From CAVQCA01 sp963763115 (GTDB lineage Bacteria > Pseudomonadota > Gammaproteobacteria > UBA9214), in contig CAVXNM010000038.1 in NCBI GenBank assembly GCA_963763115.1, positions 1 through 64,000 of the forward strand: a DNA stretch of 64,000 nt, read 5' to 3'. This document shows positions 32,097 to 40,530 of this stretch, piece after piece; positions within the stretch are counted from its first letter, which is position 1; the number at the start of each line of letters is the position of its first letter. Made by a program: the position numbers and the translations under genes. A model generated the notes under the pieces. It saw only the letters and a list, made by a program, of their open reading frames with translations. It searched no databases and was not told the origin of the DNA.

Positions 32097-34811
32097 TCAG
32101 TGGGCTTCGTCCCAGTTTCTGCCGACACCGATATCCACCACCAGCGGTACCCTGAGATCAGCCGCCTCGACCATGGAATCCCTGACCCGCGTTCCCGCTT
32201 CCTCGATCTGTGACTCCGCCACCTCGAAGACGAGTTCATCATGCACCTGCATGATCATGGTGATATCCAGATCGTGCTGTCCCTTGATCCATCCATGCAG
32301 CCGGATCATGGCGCGCTTGATGATATCCGCCGCGGTTCCCTGCATGGGTGCGTTGATCGCGGTGCGCTCCGCCGCCGCTCGGCGCTGCGCATTCCCGGCC
32401 TTGATATCGGGAAGATACAGACGCCGCCCGAAAACCGTTTCGACATACCCCTGCTCGCGTGCCTGGCGGCGGGTCGCCTCCATATAGGCCATGACGCCCG
32501 GGTATCGGGTGAAATACAGATCGATGTATTCCTGGGCCGCACCCCGGGCGATACCCAGCTGCCGCGCCAGGCCGAAAGCGGACATACCGTAGATCAGGCC
32601 GAAGTTGATGGCCTTGGCGGAACGTCGCTGGTCGGAAGTAACCGCCTCCGGCGCTACACCGAACACCTCGGCGGCGGTGGCGCGATGTATGTCCGCGCCG
32701 GCGGCAAAGGCCTGCAGCAGACCCTCATCCTCTGACAGGTGGGCCATGATGCGCAATTCGATCTGTGAGTAATCGGCCGCAAGCAAGACGTAACCCGGAC
32801 GGGCGATGAAGGCTTGGCGGATCCGCCGCCCCGCCTCGGTGCGTACCGGAATATTCTGCAGGTTGGGATCGGATGATGACAACCGCCCGGTGGTGGCGAC
32901 CGCCTGATGGTAGGAGGTGTGGACACGTCCGCTGCGGGGGTCGATCTGTTCCGGCAGCCGGTCCGTATAGGTCGATTTCAGCTTGCTGAGTGAGCGATAC
33001 TCCAGGATCAGGCGCGGCAGCGGGTAATCGAGCGCCAGCTCCTGAAGCACCGCCTCCGCCGTCGAGGGTGCGCCTTTCGGTGTTTTTGCGAGCACCGGCA
33101 GGCGCAGCTTGTCATACAGGATTTCCTGAATCTGCCTGGGCGAACCCAGGTTGAACGGCTGTCCGGCTTCACGGTGGGCCTCCAGTTCGATGGCGGCGAT
33201 GCCCCGGGCCAGCTCCGCGCTTTGCCGGGCCAGCATGGCGGTGTCGATGGCCACCCCGGCCTGCTCCATATCGGAGAGCACCGTCACCAGCGGCAACTCG
33301 ATCTCGCAATAGATTGTCTCGAGCGCCGGCGACTCCGCGAGTATCGGCCACATGGTCTCGTGCAGGCGCAGGGTAATGTCCGCGTCCTCCGCGGCATACG
33401 GGGCGGCCTGCTCGAGCGGCACCTGGTTGAAATCCAGCTGGTTTGCACCCTTGCCGGCCACATCCTCATAGCTGATGTTGGTGTGGCCGAGGTATTTCAG
33501 CGCCACCGAATCCATGTCATGGCGGATAGCCGTACTGTCGAGCACGTAGGACTCCAGCATGGTGTCGAAGCGGATGCCGTCCAGGATAATGCCGTGGTTG
33601 GCCAGTACGTTGCGGTCATACTTGATGTGATGCCCGACCTTGTAGCAGTGCGGATCTTCCAGCAGCGGGCGCAGTCGCGCGAGCACAGAATTGCAATCCA
33701 GTTGCTCCGGGGCGCCTGGATAATCGTGCGCAAGCGGCACATAGGCGGCCTCTCCCGCCGTGACTGCGAACGACACGCCGACAATGCGGGCGGCCCTGTA
33801 GTTGAGGCTGGTGGTTTCGGTATCGAATGCGAAGAGTTCCGCCGCCTGCAGCCGCGACAGCCACGCGTCAAGCTGCGCTTGCGTAACGATCGTGGTGTAA
33901 TCCGCCGGTGCGGAAGGCGCGGCATCCACAGGGGCCGTCCCGGTCGGGCGGTGGGCATCCAGTTCCGCCAGCCAGCGCGAGAATTCCAGCCGTGTATACC
34001 AGTTCCGCAGCTGCCCGGCATCCGCCTCTCCAGGCTGCAGATCCCGCGGTCCGACGTCCAGCTCGACATCGCAGTGGATGGTCGCCAGCTGGCGCGACAG
34101 GGCCAGAGTTTCGAGATTGGCGCGCAGGCTCTCCCCAACCTTGCCCTTGATGTCGTCGGCCCGAGCCAGCAACTCGTCCAGGGAACCATATTCGTTAAGC
34201 CACCTGGCGGCGGTCTTCGGCCCGACCTTGGGGATGCCCGGAATGTTGTCCGAACTGTCTCCCATGAGCGCCAGCAACTCCACGATGCGCTCCGGGGGCA
34301 CGCCGAATTTCTCGAGGACCGCATCGCGGTCGAGCACGCTGCGCGACATGGTGTTGACCAGGGTGACATGCGGGCCCACCAGCTGCGCCATGTCCTTGTC
34401 TCCGGTCGAGATCAGCGTCTCAATGCCCTCGGTGGCGGCCTGTCGGGCCAGCGTGCCGATGACATCATCCGCTTCCACGCCCGGCACCTGCAGCAGCGGC
34501 AGGCCGAGCGCCTGTACCAGGGCATGCAGCGGTTCGACCTGCGCGGCCAGTTCATCAGGCATCGGTGGGCGGTTAGCCTTGTATTCCGCGAACAGGTCAT
34601 CCCTGAAGGTCTTGCCGCGGGCATCGAAAACCACCGCGAGGTAGCGTGGCCGGTATTCTGTCTGCAGGCTGCGCAGCATATTGATGACGCCATAAACCGC
34701 GCCGGTCGGCTCGCCATGTGAGGTGGTCAACGGTGGCAGGGCGTGAAAGGCCCGGTACAGGTAAGATGATGCATCGACCAGAACAAAGGGTGCGGCAGTT
34801 GTATAGTTCAT
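32097..34811 (-). CDS. polA: DNA polymerase I
   Basis: A 904-residue family A polymerase for repair, primer removal and gap filling. Domains: 5'-3' exonuclease (about 1-290, metal-binding Asp cluster 'GVEADDVIGTL', 'STGDKDMAQL', 'GDSSDNIPGIPKVGPKTA'); an intact 3'-5' exonuclease (about 300-490, ExoI D330/E332 in 'FAFDTETTSL', ExoII 'HIKYDRNVL', ExoIII 'YAAEDADITLRL'); and the polymerase (about 500-904) with motif A 'ADYSQIELRIMAHL', motif B 'RRSAKAINFGLIYGMSAFGLA' and motif C 'QVHDELVFEV'. Start ATG 34811 gives the usual length. No strong ribosome-binding site is visible. Confidence 0.96.
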   Translation of the reverse strand: MNYTTAAPFVLVDASSYLYRAFHALPPLTTSHGEPTGAVYGVINMLRSLQTEYRPRYLAVVFDARGKTFRDDLFAEYKANRPPMPDELAAQVEPLHALVQALGLPLLQVPGVEADDVIGTLARQAATEGIETLISTGDKDMAQLVGPHVTLVNTMSRSVLDRDAVLEKFGVPPERIVELLALMGDSSDNIPGIPKVGPKTAARWLNEYGSLDELLARADDIKGKVGESLRANLETLALSRQLATIHCDVELDVGPRDLQPGEADAGQLRNWYTRLEFSRWLAELDAHRPTGTAPVDAAPSAPADYTTIVTQAQLDAWLSRLQAAELFAFDTETTSLNYRAARIVGVSFAVTAGEAAYVPLAHDYPGAPEQLDCNSVLARLRPLLEDPHCYKVGHHIKYDRNVLANHGIILDGIRFDTMLESYVLDSTAIRHDMDSVALKYLGHTNISYEDVAGKGANQLDFNQVPLEQAAPYAAEDADITLRLHETMWPILAESPALETIYCEIELPLVTVLSDMEQAGVAIDTAMLARQSAELARGIAAIELEAHREAGQPFNLGSPRQIQEILYDKLRLPVLAKTPKGAPSTAEAVLQELALDYPLPRLILEYRSLSKLKSTYTDRLPEQIDPRSGRVHTSYHQAVATTGRLSSSDPNLQNIPVRTEAGRRIRQAFIARPGYVLLAADYSQIELRIMAHLSEDEGLLQAFAAGADIHRATAAEVFGVAPEAVTSDQRRSAKAINFGLIYGMSAFGLARQLGIARGAAQEYIDLYFTRYPGVMAYMEATRRQAREQGYVETVFGRRLYLPDIKAGNAQRRAAAERTAINAPMQGTAADIIKRAMIRLHGWIKGQHDLDITMIMQVHDELVFEVAESQIEEAGTRVRDSMVEAADLRVPLVVDIGVGRNWDEAH

Positions 34812-35197
34812 TCGGAAATGGCTCGTCAGGTCGGCCGTGCATTGTCGCCGGTAATCATGTCAGAATGCACGAACATGGTACCATCAACGCCTCTCATATC
34901 ATTTTTTTAACGAATAATCAGCGCATTAAGAGAGGCGGCTGCTGTAACCCCGATACGGCCAGTGTGTAAACAGCCGGTCGGAACGAGGTGAAACAGACGC
35001 TGTGACGAGGGCATCCGTGCCGGTTTCGGAGCAGGGTCTTCGTGGTCATACAGGCAGCCAGGTAGATAATTCCCGCGCGGCTTCTGCTATCGGATAGGTG
35101 TGGGGCTCTGGTGAATGCTATCCTCGTCAGTAGCTGGGGAATCTATTGGAAGAAAAATGTGAGCCATGCCGGACGGATCGCCGTCCGGAGAATCGGA
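34812..35197. other. Intergenic, polA to DUF2782 gene
   Basis: Divergent promoter space of 386 bp. It holds a perfect palindrome around ATGGTACCAT (about 34874-34884) and an 8-bp inverted repeat CGCCTCTC/GAGAGGCG (34888-34895 with 34930-34937) around an AT-rich stretch with a T-run. No RNA or gene is recognised. Confidence 0.5.
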
Positions 35198-35575
35198 ATG
35201 AAAATCATGACCAGACTTGTGCTGCTGACCTTGTTGATGCTCTCCTGCCTGGCGGTACGCGCCGAATACCCGCCGGCGCCCGACGCGGATGCCCCGCCGC
35301 CACCGCCAATGCCACTGCCCGATATTTCACCCCCGCCTCCCTCCGGACTCAGCGGGGATGAGGAGCTTCAGCCCGAGGTGAAAATAACCAAGCGAGGCGA
35401 GGACATCATTTATGAATACCGGGTCAACAACCAGCTATACATGGTCAAGATCGTGCCACGCATCGGTTATCCCTACTACCTGGTTGACCAGGATGGCGAT
35501 GGATCGCTTGAATCGCGTTACTCCAATCTGGAGCCGAATTTGCTGGTGCCACGCTGGATAATCTACCGCTGGTAG
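35198..35575 (+). CDS. DUF2782-family protein
   Basis: A 125-residue exported protein. The signal peptide (about 5-22) is followed by a Pro/Ala/Asp-rich linker ('APDADAPPPPPMPLPDISPPPP') and a conserved C-terminal domain ('VKITKRGEDIIYEYRVNNQLYMVKIVPRIGYPYYLVDQDGDGSLESR'). The family is found downstream of or next to polA in several gammaproteobacteria; its function is unknown. GGAGAATCGGA precedes ATG 35198; the frame is open from 35111. Confidence 0.75.
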   Translation: MKIMTRLVLLTLLMLSCLAVRAEYPPAPDADAPPPPPMPLPDISPPPPSGLSGDEELQPEVKITKRGEDIIYEYRVNNQLYMVKIVPRIGYPYYLVDQDGDGSLESRYSNLEPNLLVPRWIIYRW

Positions 35576-35725
35576 TAGTATCGGGGACATTTTCCAAACT
35601 TCCCCGACCATTGCACCGCCTGTTCGCCACATCCCGTAGGAGAGAGTCACTGACAGCCCCGCGGTGTCGCTATACAATGGTCACCCGCCGTGTATGCTGT
35701 GGCAGTAATGCAAACGAGGCACCCA

Positions 35726-36292
35726 ATGACGATGTTCACGCGTATCTTGTTAATCCCGACTCTGCTGCTGGCGCCTCTCACGCTCGTCCATGGGGCAGAG
35801 AGCCGCTGGGTAGACTCGATTACCGTGTCGGTTGGCAAGGACAACGATACCAACAAGACCAATGCCATCCAGTTTGGCATTCAGAACACATGGAACCGGA
35901 CCTGGTTCAACGACGGTGCCTGGTTCGTCGGCGGATTCTGGGATGCGTCACTCGCCTATTTGAAATCCGACATCAATCAGGACACCAGCCTGACAGATCT
36001 CAGCCTCACGCCGTTCCTTCGATTGCAACGCGATGCGCAATTATCCAGCGGTGTTACGCCGTTTTCTCAAATCGGTCTCGGCGGACATCTGCTCAGCGAC
36101 ACGGAACTCGGCAAACGGGATCTGGCCACGAGACTACAGTTCGGTCCGCAAGTCGGGGTGGGCCTCGGTTTTGGTGAAAAAGGCAACTACGAACTGATCT
36201 ATCGGTACCAGTACCTCACCAATGGCGGCATCAAACAGCCCAACGACGGCCTGAAGATGCATTTCCTCAGCTTCGGCTACGCCTTCCGGTAA
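35726..36292 (+). CDS. PagL-like acyloxyacyl-hydrolase-fold protein, catalytic residues altered
   Basis: A 188-residue outer-membrane beta-barrel protein. A signal peptide ends near 'VHGAES'; the alternating hydrophobic strands and the C-terminal 'HFLSFGYAFR' are typical of small barrels. The block 'YELIYRYQYLTNGGIKQPNDGL' aligns with the PagL (lipid A 3-O-deacylase) signature, but the catalytic His-X-Ser positions read Tyr-Leu-Thr. The catalytic site is therefore probably lost, or the alignment must be shifted. GAGG lies before ATG 35726. Possibly a structural or lipid-binding relative. Confidence 0.6.
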   Translation: MTMFTRILLIPTLLLAPLTLVHGAESRWVDSITVSVGKDNDTNKTNAIQFGIQNTWNRTWFNDGAWFVGGFWDASLAYLKSDINQDTSLTDLSLTPFLRLQRDAQLSSGVTPFSQIGLGGHLLSDTELGKRDLATRLQFGPQVGVGLGFGEKGNYELIYRYQYLTNGGIKQPNDGLKMHFLSFGYAFR

Positions 36293-36603
36293 CCGCCAAC
36301 AATCAAGCCGCCGCGCACGTTACGCGGGACCTGCCACCCCGGAATTCGCGGGGCATGGCCGCTTGGTGATCGACCGCATGCCACAAGCTCCGCGCGTTGT
36401 GATCCACCATCTGAATGTCGCGCAAACACCACAAATAATTCGATTGGTACTCTTGTAATAACGAGGTGTTATGCAATAGTATTCAGCGAACGCATACAGT
36501 ATCAATGGTAGTGTACTAAATTATAAATAAATAATTTTCAGCGCTAGCGTGGCTAACAGGCACGACAACGATGCCGACGAGTGGGGAGACCGAGGACAGA
36601 ATC
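36293..36603. other. Intergenic, PagL-like gene to diguanylate cyclase gene
   Basis: 311 bp, AT-rich towards the end (about 36470-36545, with TATCAA, TAAATTATAAATAAATAAT stretches) where a promoter for the GGDEF-EAL gene is likely. No further gene or RNA is recognised. Confidence 0.5.
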
Positions 36604-39477
36604 ATGTTGAGTGAGCTCAAAAGCATTCGCGCACGCTTCACTGCCCTCATCCTTACCGGTCTCCTGCTCGCTCCGCTGGCGGGCCTGGCCAGCGCCCTGC
36701 TGTTCGGGCTGATCGGTGCGTCTGAACTACAGAGTCTGCGCACCCTGAGTCTCATCGCGGTTTTCATGACCACTACCATGCTCTGGGCTTTCACCTATTT
36801 TTATCACTATTTTAGCCCCTTGAGCGACTGGTCCGGGCGAACGCCAGCGACTTGCCTGACGGCTCCTCAGCAGCGTCGCCTGGCGGGGTTCAGCCGTGAT
36901 TACTGGGCCTTCTTCCTGCTCTATGCCCTGACAATGCCGGTGCTGCTTTTCATCGCCGCGGAGTTGCCGATAGCCTCCTCTCCGGGCCGATTCCTGCAGC
37001 TGCTGCTGCTGCAGCTTTCAGTTGCGCTGCTGGTTGGCCTGCCCACCTATCAGCTGGCACTTGACCTGCTGGGGAAACTGGCCGGGCAACTCAGTCTGCA
37101 GAAAATCCAGGTCAGCCTGAAGTCAAAGATCATGTTACTCGGCGGGATTGTGCCGTTACTGTCGTACTCGGTGCTGATCAACTATCACTGGCAACAGAAC
37201 GGCGCCATCAGGGTCGGTGATCTGGCCATCTGGCTGACCCTGGTCATGTTTACCGGCATGTTCACCCTGGTTTCCATACGCAGCGTCACCCGGGCGCTGG
37301 CTCCGGTTCAGGATATCTTCCAGCGCAGCGGCGCCTCGATGCACGCCGACCTGGCGCGCCTGAGCCCCCAGTCTACGGATGAAATCGGTTTCATAACCCA
37401 AACCCTCGGCAAACTGTTTCGTCGCCTCGGCGAACAGGAAACCCACATGCGCGCTGTGGTGGAGACTGCCGCCGAAGGGATCATCGTGATAAACAGCAAG
37501 GGCCTGGTTGAAACCTTCAACCCCGCAGCGGAAAAACTCTTCGGCTACCTGGCAACCGAAATATGCCACCGCCCGTTCAAATGGTTGCTGCCGGAGCTGG
37601 TCGACGATGAAAACGGGCTGCGCCAGTTAGACGTGGAGAGCGAAGTCCAGGGATATCACCGCAACGGCGCCGCCATGCAGATGTCAGCGCGCATCAGCCC
37701 CATGCACATCAACGGTCAGTGCCTGTATACCTGCCTGGTCGCCGACATCACGCGCCGCAAGGCCACGGAAGCGCAACTGCGCGACGCCGAGAACCGCTAT
37801 CGGGACCTGGTGGAAACCGCACATGACCTGGTCTGGACAATGGATGCCGCGGGCGAACTGACCTACGTCAATCGCGCCTGCCTGACCATCTACGGCTTCG
37901 AGCCTGAAGACATGCTGCAGCGCCCCTTCCATGAATTCCGGTCGCCCGATCATCCACCCGTCGACCAGGAATCCATCGACGAGCTGCGTCAGGGCAGGGA
38001 TCGCGTCAAGTTCGAAACCGTGCATCTGGATGCCGAAGGCAAGCCCCATTTCCTCAGCTTCAGCGCCAAGAGCCACAAGAATGCTGACGGCAGGGTCATT
38101 CAGATCAGCGGCACGGCGCGTGACGTTACCGAGCAGAAAGCCTTCCAGCACCAGCTTTCCTACCACGCTGAACATGACTCGCTGACCGGGCTGTTCAACC
38201 GGAACTATTTCCAGCAGGAACTGGAACGCACCGTGGCACGTGTGGCGCGCAACGATTCGGACTGTGCGCTGTTTTATTTCGATCTCGACCAGTTCAAGTA
38301 CATCAACGATACGCTGGGTCATGCCGCCGGCGATCGCCTGCTGGTCGATGTGGCCGCCCTGCTCTCCTCGCATGTCCGGGACGGCGACCTGCTGGCGCGC
38401 TTCGGCGGTGACGAATTCACCCTGCTGCTCTACAACATCGACAAGCGCGATGTGCTGAGTGCCGCGGAAAACTTCCGCGCGCTGTGCGATGACTTCAAGT
38501 TCGTCGAGGCCGGCAGGTCCTTCAGCATCACCTGCAGCATCGGTGTGGCGATGATCGACTGCCAGGTCAAATCGGCCGAGGAGGTGCTCTCGCACGCGGA
38601 CCTCGCCTGCAACATCGCCAAGCAGCAGGGCCGCAACCGCGCCAATCTTTTCAACCCGGCCGACAGAGACAAGGCCGGCATGGCAGCCGATATGGGCTGG
38701 GCCGCGCGGGTGCGGGAAATGCTCGAACATGACCGCTTCCAGCTGGTGTACCAACCCATTGTTTCAACACAAACCGGGCTAGTGAAAGATTATGAAGTGC
38801 TGGTGCGCATGATCTGCGATGACGGCCAGATTATCCTGCCCGGGGGCTTCATGCCGGCAGCGGAGCGCTTCGGCCTGATCCACAGCGTGGATCGCTGGAT
38901 CGTCCGGCGCGCCATCAGGCAACTCAGCCACCTGCATCAGAAGGGCCTGAGCACCAGCTTTTCGATCAACCTATCGGGCAAGGCCTTCGAAGACGCCACG
39001 TTGCTGCCGCTGATCCAGGAAATGCTTTCGACTACCGGACTCGATCCGACCTGGGTCACCTTCGAGATCACCGAGACCGCGGCCATCGAGAATCTGGTCG
39101 CTGCGGAAGAATTCATCACCGCCCTGAAGGATATCGGCTGCCAGTTCGCACTGGATGACTTCGGGTCGGGGTTCTCTTCATTCGCCTACCTCAAACACCT
39201 GCCGGTCGACAAGCTCAAGATCGATGGCGGTTTCGTGAAGGGGATGGCGCACAGCTCGGTGGACCAGGCCATGGTTGAATCCATGAACCAGGTAGCCCAT
39301 GCGCTGGGCAAGGTGACCATCGCGGAGTGCGTGGAAAACGAGAAAACCCTGCAGATACTCAGACAAATGGGTGTCGACTGCGCCCAGGGCAATCATGTTG
39401 GCCGCCCCCGCGAGATTCTGATGAGTTTCGCTCAGCCCGCCCCGGCGACGCTGGGCACCGCCACACAACACGGCTGA
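36604..39477 (+). CDS. Membrane PAS-PAS-GGDEF-EAL protein
   Basis: A 957-residue c-di-GMP turnover protein. N-terminal membrane region (about residues 1-235, roughly six helices), a HAMP-like linker, PAS1 (about 275-385), PAS2 (about 400-525), GGDEF (about 530-690) with intact 'RFGGDEF' and an inhibitory I-site 'RDGD' five residues upstream, then EAL (about 700-950). The EAL signature reads 'YEVLVRM', with the catalytic Glu kept and Ala replaced by Val; 'FEITETAAIENL', 'DDFGSGFSSFAYL' and 'LKIDGGFVK' are normal. Both synthesis and hydrolysis are possible. ATG 36604 has GAGGA upstream; an in-frame ATG at 36571 is the alternative. Confidence 0.93.
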   Translation: MLSELKSIRARFTALILTGLLLAPLAGLASALLFGLIGASELQSLRTLSLIAVFMTTTMLWAFTYFYHYFSPLSDWSGRTPATCLTAPQQRRLAGFSRDYWAFFLLYALTMPVLLFIAAELPIASSPGRFLQLLLLQLSVALLVGLPTYQLALDLLGKLAGQLSLQKIQVSLKSKIMLLGGIVPLLSYSVLINYHWQQNGAIRVGDLAIWLTLVMFTGMFTLVSIRSVTRALAPVQDIFQRSGASMHADLARLSPQSTDEIGFITQTLGKLFRRLGEQETHMRAVVETAAEGIIVINSKGLVETFNPAAEKLFGYLATEICHRPFKWLLPELVDDENGLRQLDVESEVQGYHRNGAAMQMSARISPMHINGQCLYTCLVADITRRKATEAQLRDAENRYRDLVETAHDLVWTMDAAGELTYVNRACLTIYGFEPEDMLQRPFHEFRSPDHPPVDQESIDELRQGRDRVKFETVHLDAEGKPHFLSFSAKSHKNADGRVIQISGTARDVTEQKAFQHQLSYHAEHDSLTGLFNRNYFQQELERTVARVARNDSDCALFYFDLDQFKYINDTLGHAAGDRLLVDVAALLSSHVRDGDLLARFGGDEFTLLLYNIDKRDVLSAAENFRALCDDFKFVEAGRSFSITCSIGVAMIDCQVKSAEEVLSHADLACNIAKQQGRNRANLFNPADRDKAGMAADMGWAARVREMLEHDRFQLVYQPIVSTQTGLVKDYEVLVRMICDDGQIILPGGFMPAAERFGLIHSVDRWIVRRAIRQLSHLHQKGLSTSFSINLSGKAFEDATLLPLIQEMLSTTGLDPTWVTFEITETAAIENLVAAEEFITALKDIGCQFALDDFGSGFSSFAYLKHLPVDKLKIDGGFVKGMAHSSVDQAMVESMNQVAHALGKVTIAECVENEKTLQILRQMGVDCAQGNHVGRPREILMSFAQPAPATLGTATQHG

Positions 39478-39506
39478 CGCAGGCGCTGCGAGCGCGGACG
39501 GCAGGG

Positions 39507-40439
39507 TCAGTCCGGTGTTACCAGATGGCAGATCTCCGGAAGCATTCTCCGCACGCATTCCCGGCCTTCCTGAATTGCTTCCCGTGCACGGTAAAACTCC
39601 ATCAGGCCGATATACGACAACCTTGGCGCCAGCACCATATCGGGCGGGTCTCCCGCCATTCGGCTGCGCGTAATGCGGTCCTGCACGATATTGATGGATC
39701 CGCTGATGGCGTCAAACAGGCCGGGTGCCGCATCATCCGTTCCGCTGCTGCCGAAGAGCGAGGTGGAGTAGCTTTTCACGGTCTTCCTGACCGTCGAAAA
39801 CAGGCTGCCAGCCAGGACTTCAACTGCCTCACCATCCTTGACCTGATTTATAAAATGCTTGCCGGCAATCGCACCGTTCAAGTTGACCGCTATCACGATA
39901 TCCGCGCCCAGCGCCCGACAGACCGACACCGGCACCGGATTAACCAGCCCACCGTCAACCAGCCATTTCCCCTGGTTGCGGATCGGGGGAAACAACCCGG
40001 GCAGTGATATCGATGCCCACACGGCATCAAGCACCGAACCCTCGGTAAACCAGATCTCCCTCCCGGATTCCAGGTCAGTCGATACCGTCGCGAACATCCT
40101 CCCGAGGTCTTCAATGCGGACATCTTCTGGGCACACATATTCACCGAAGAAGGATTGCAGGCGCGGGACATCGACAAAGCCGTTCAGAGACAGGTTCAAA
40201 TCGAGGAAACGGGCGACATCGGTACGCGTCAGGGAAGTTACCCAGCCCTCCAGCCGGTCCAGGTTCCCGGACGCATAGGAGGCGCCGACGATGGCGCCAA
40301 TCGAGCTGCCGCAAACCAGATCCGGTTCGATGCCGATTTCAGACAGGGCGCGCAGGATGCCGATATGTGACCAGCCGCGCGCTGACCCGCTGCCGAGTGC
40401 GAGGCCGATACGGTAATGGGCTCGCTTGAGGTGCGTCAC
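39507..40439 (-). CDS. rssA: Patatin-like phospholipase (RssA-like)
   Basis: A 310-residue cytosolic or membrane-associated acyl hydrolase. Oxyanion loop 'GSGSARGWSHIG' (16-27), nucleophile elbow 'GSSIG' with S46, and catalytic Asp D162 in 'VDGGLVNPVP' form the Ser-Asp dyad. The C-terminal half lacks the RssB partner, so regulation by RpoS proteolysis is not implied. GTG 40439 is the start of choice, as usual ATG is absent. It is convergent with the GGDEF-EAL gene and shares its direction with uvrD, 91 bp upstream. Confidence 0.85.
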   Translation of the reverse strand: MTHLKRAHYRIGLALGSGSARGWSHIGILRALSEIGIEPDLVCGSSIGAIVGASYASGNLDRLEGWVTSLTRTDVARFLDLNLSLNGFVDVPRLQSFFGEYVCPEDVRIEDLGRMFATVSTDLESGREIWFTEGSVLDAVWASISLPGLFPPIRNQGKWLVDGGLVNPVPVSVCRALGADIVIAVNLNGAIAGKHFINQVKDGEAVEVLAGSLFSTVRKTVKSYSTSLFGSSGTDDAAPGLFDAISGSINIVQDRITRSRMAGDPPDMVLAPRLSYIGLMEFYRAREAIQEGRECVRRMLPEICHLVTPD

Positions 40440-40530
40440 GAATGGCGTTCTGCGTGGCCGACCAGGAGTCTGTCCGGGTGTTGGTCGCCGTCGTGGCGCT
40501 TTCGCAGCAGGTTCATCATAACCTGGAGTT

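Noticed and set aside
33174..34721. 515-codon plus-strand open frame opposite polA
   Set aside because: Complement of conserved polA codons; no domain or ribosome-binding site.
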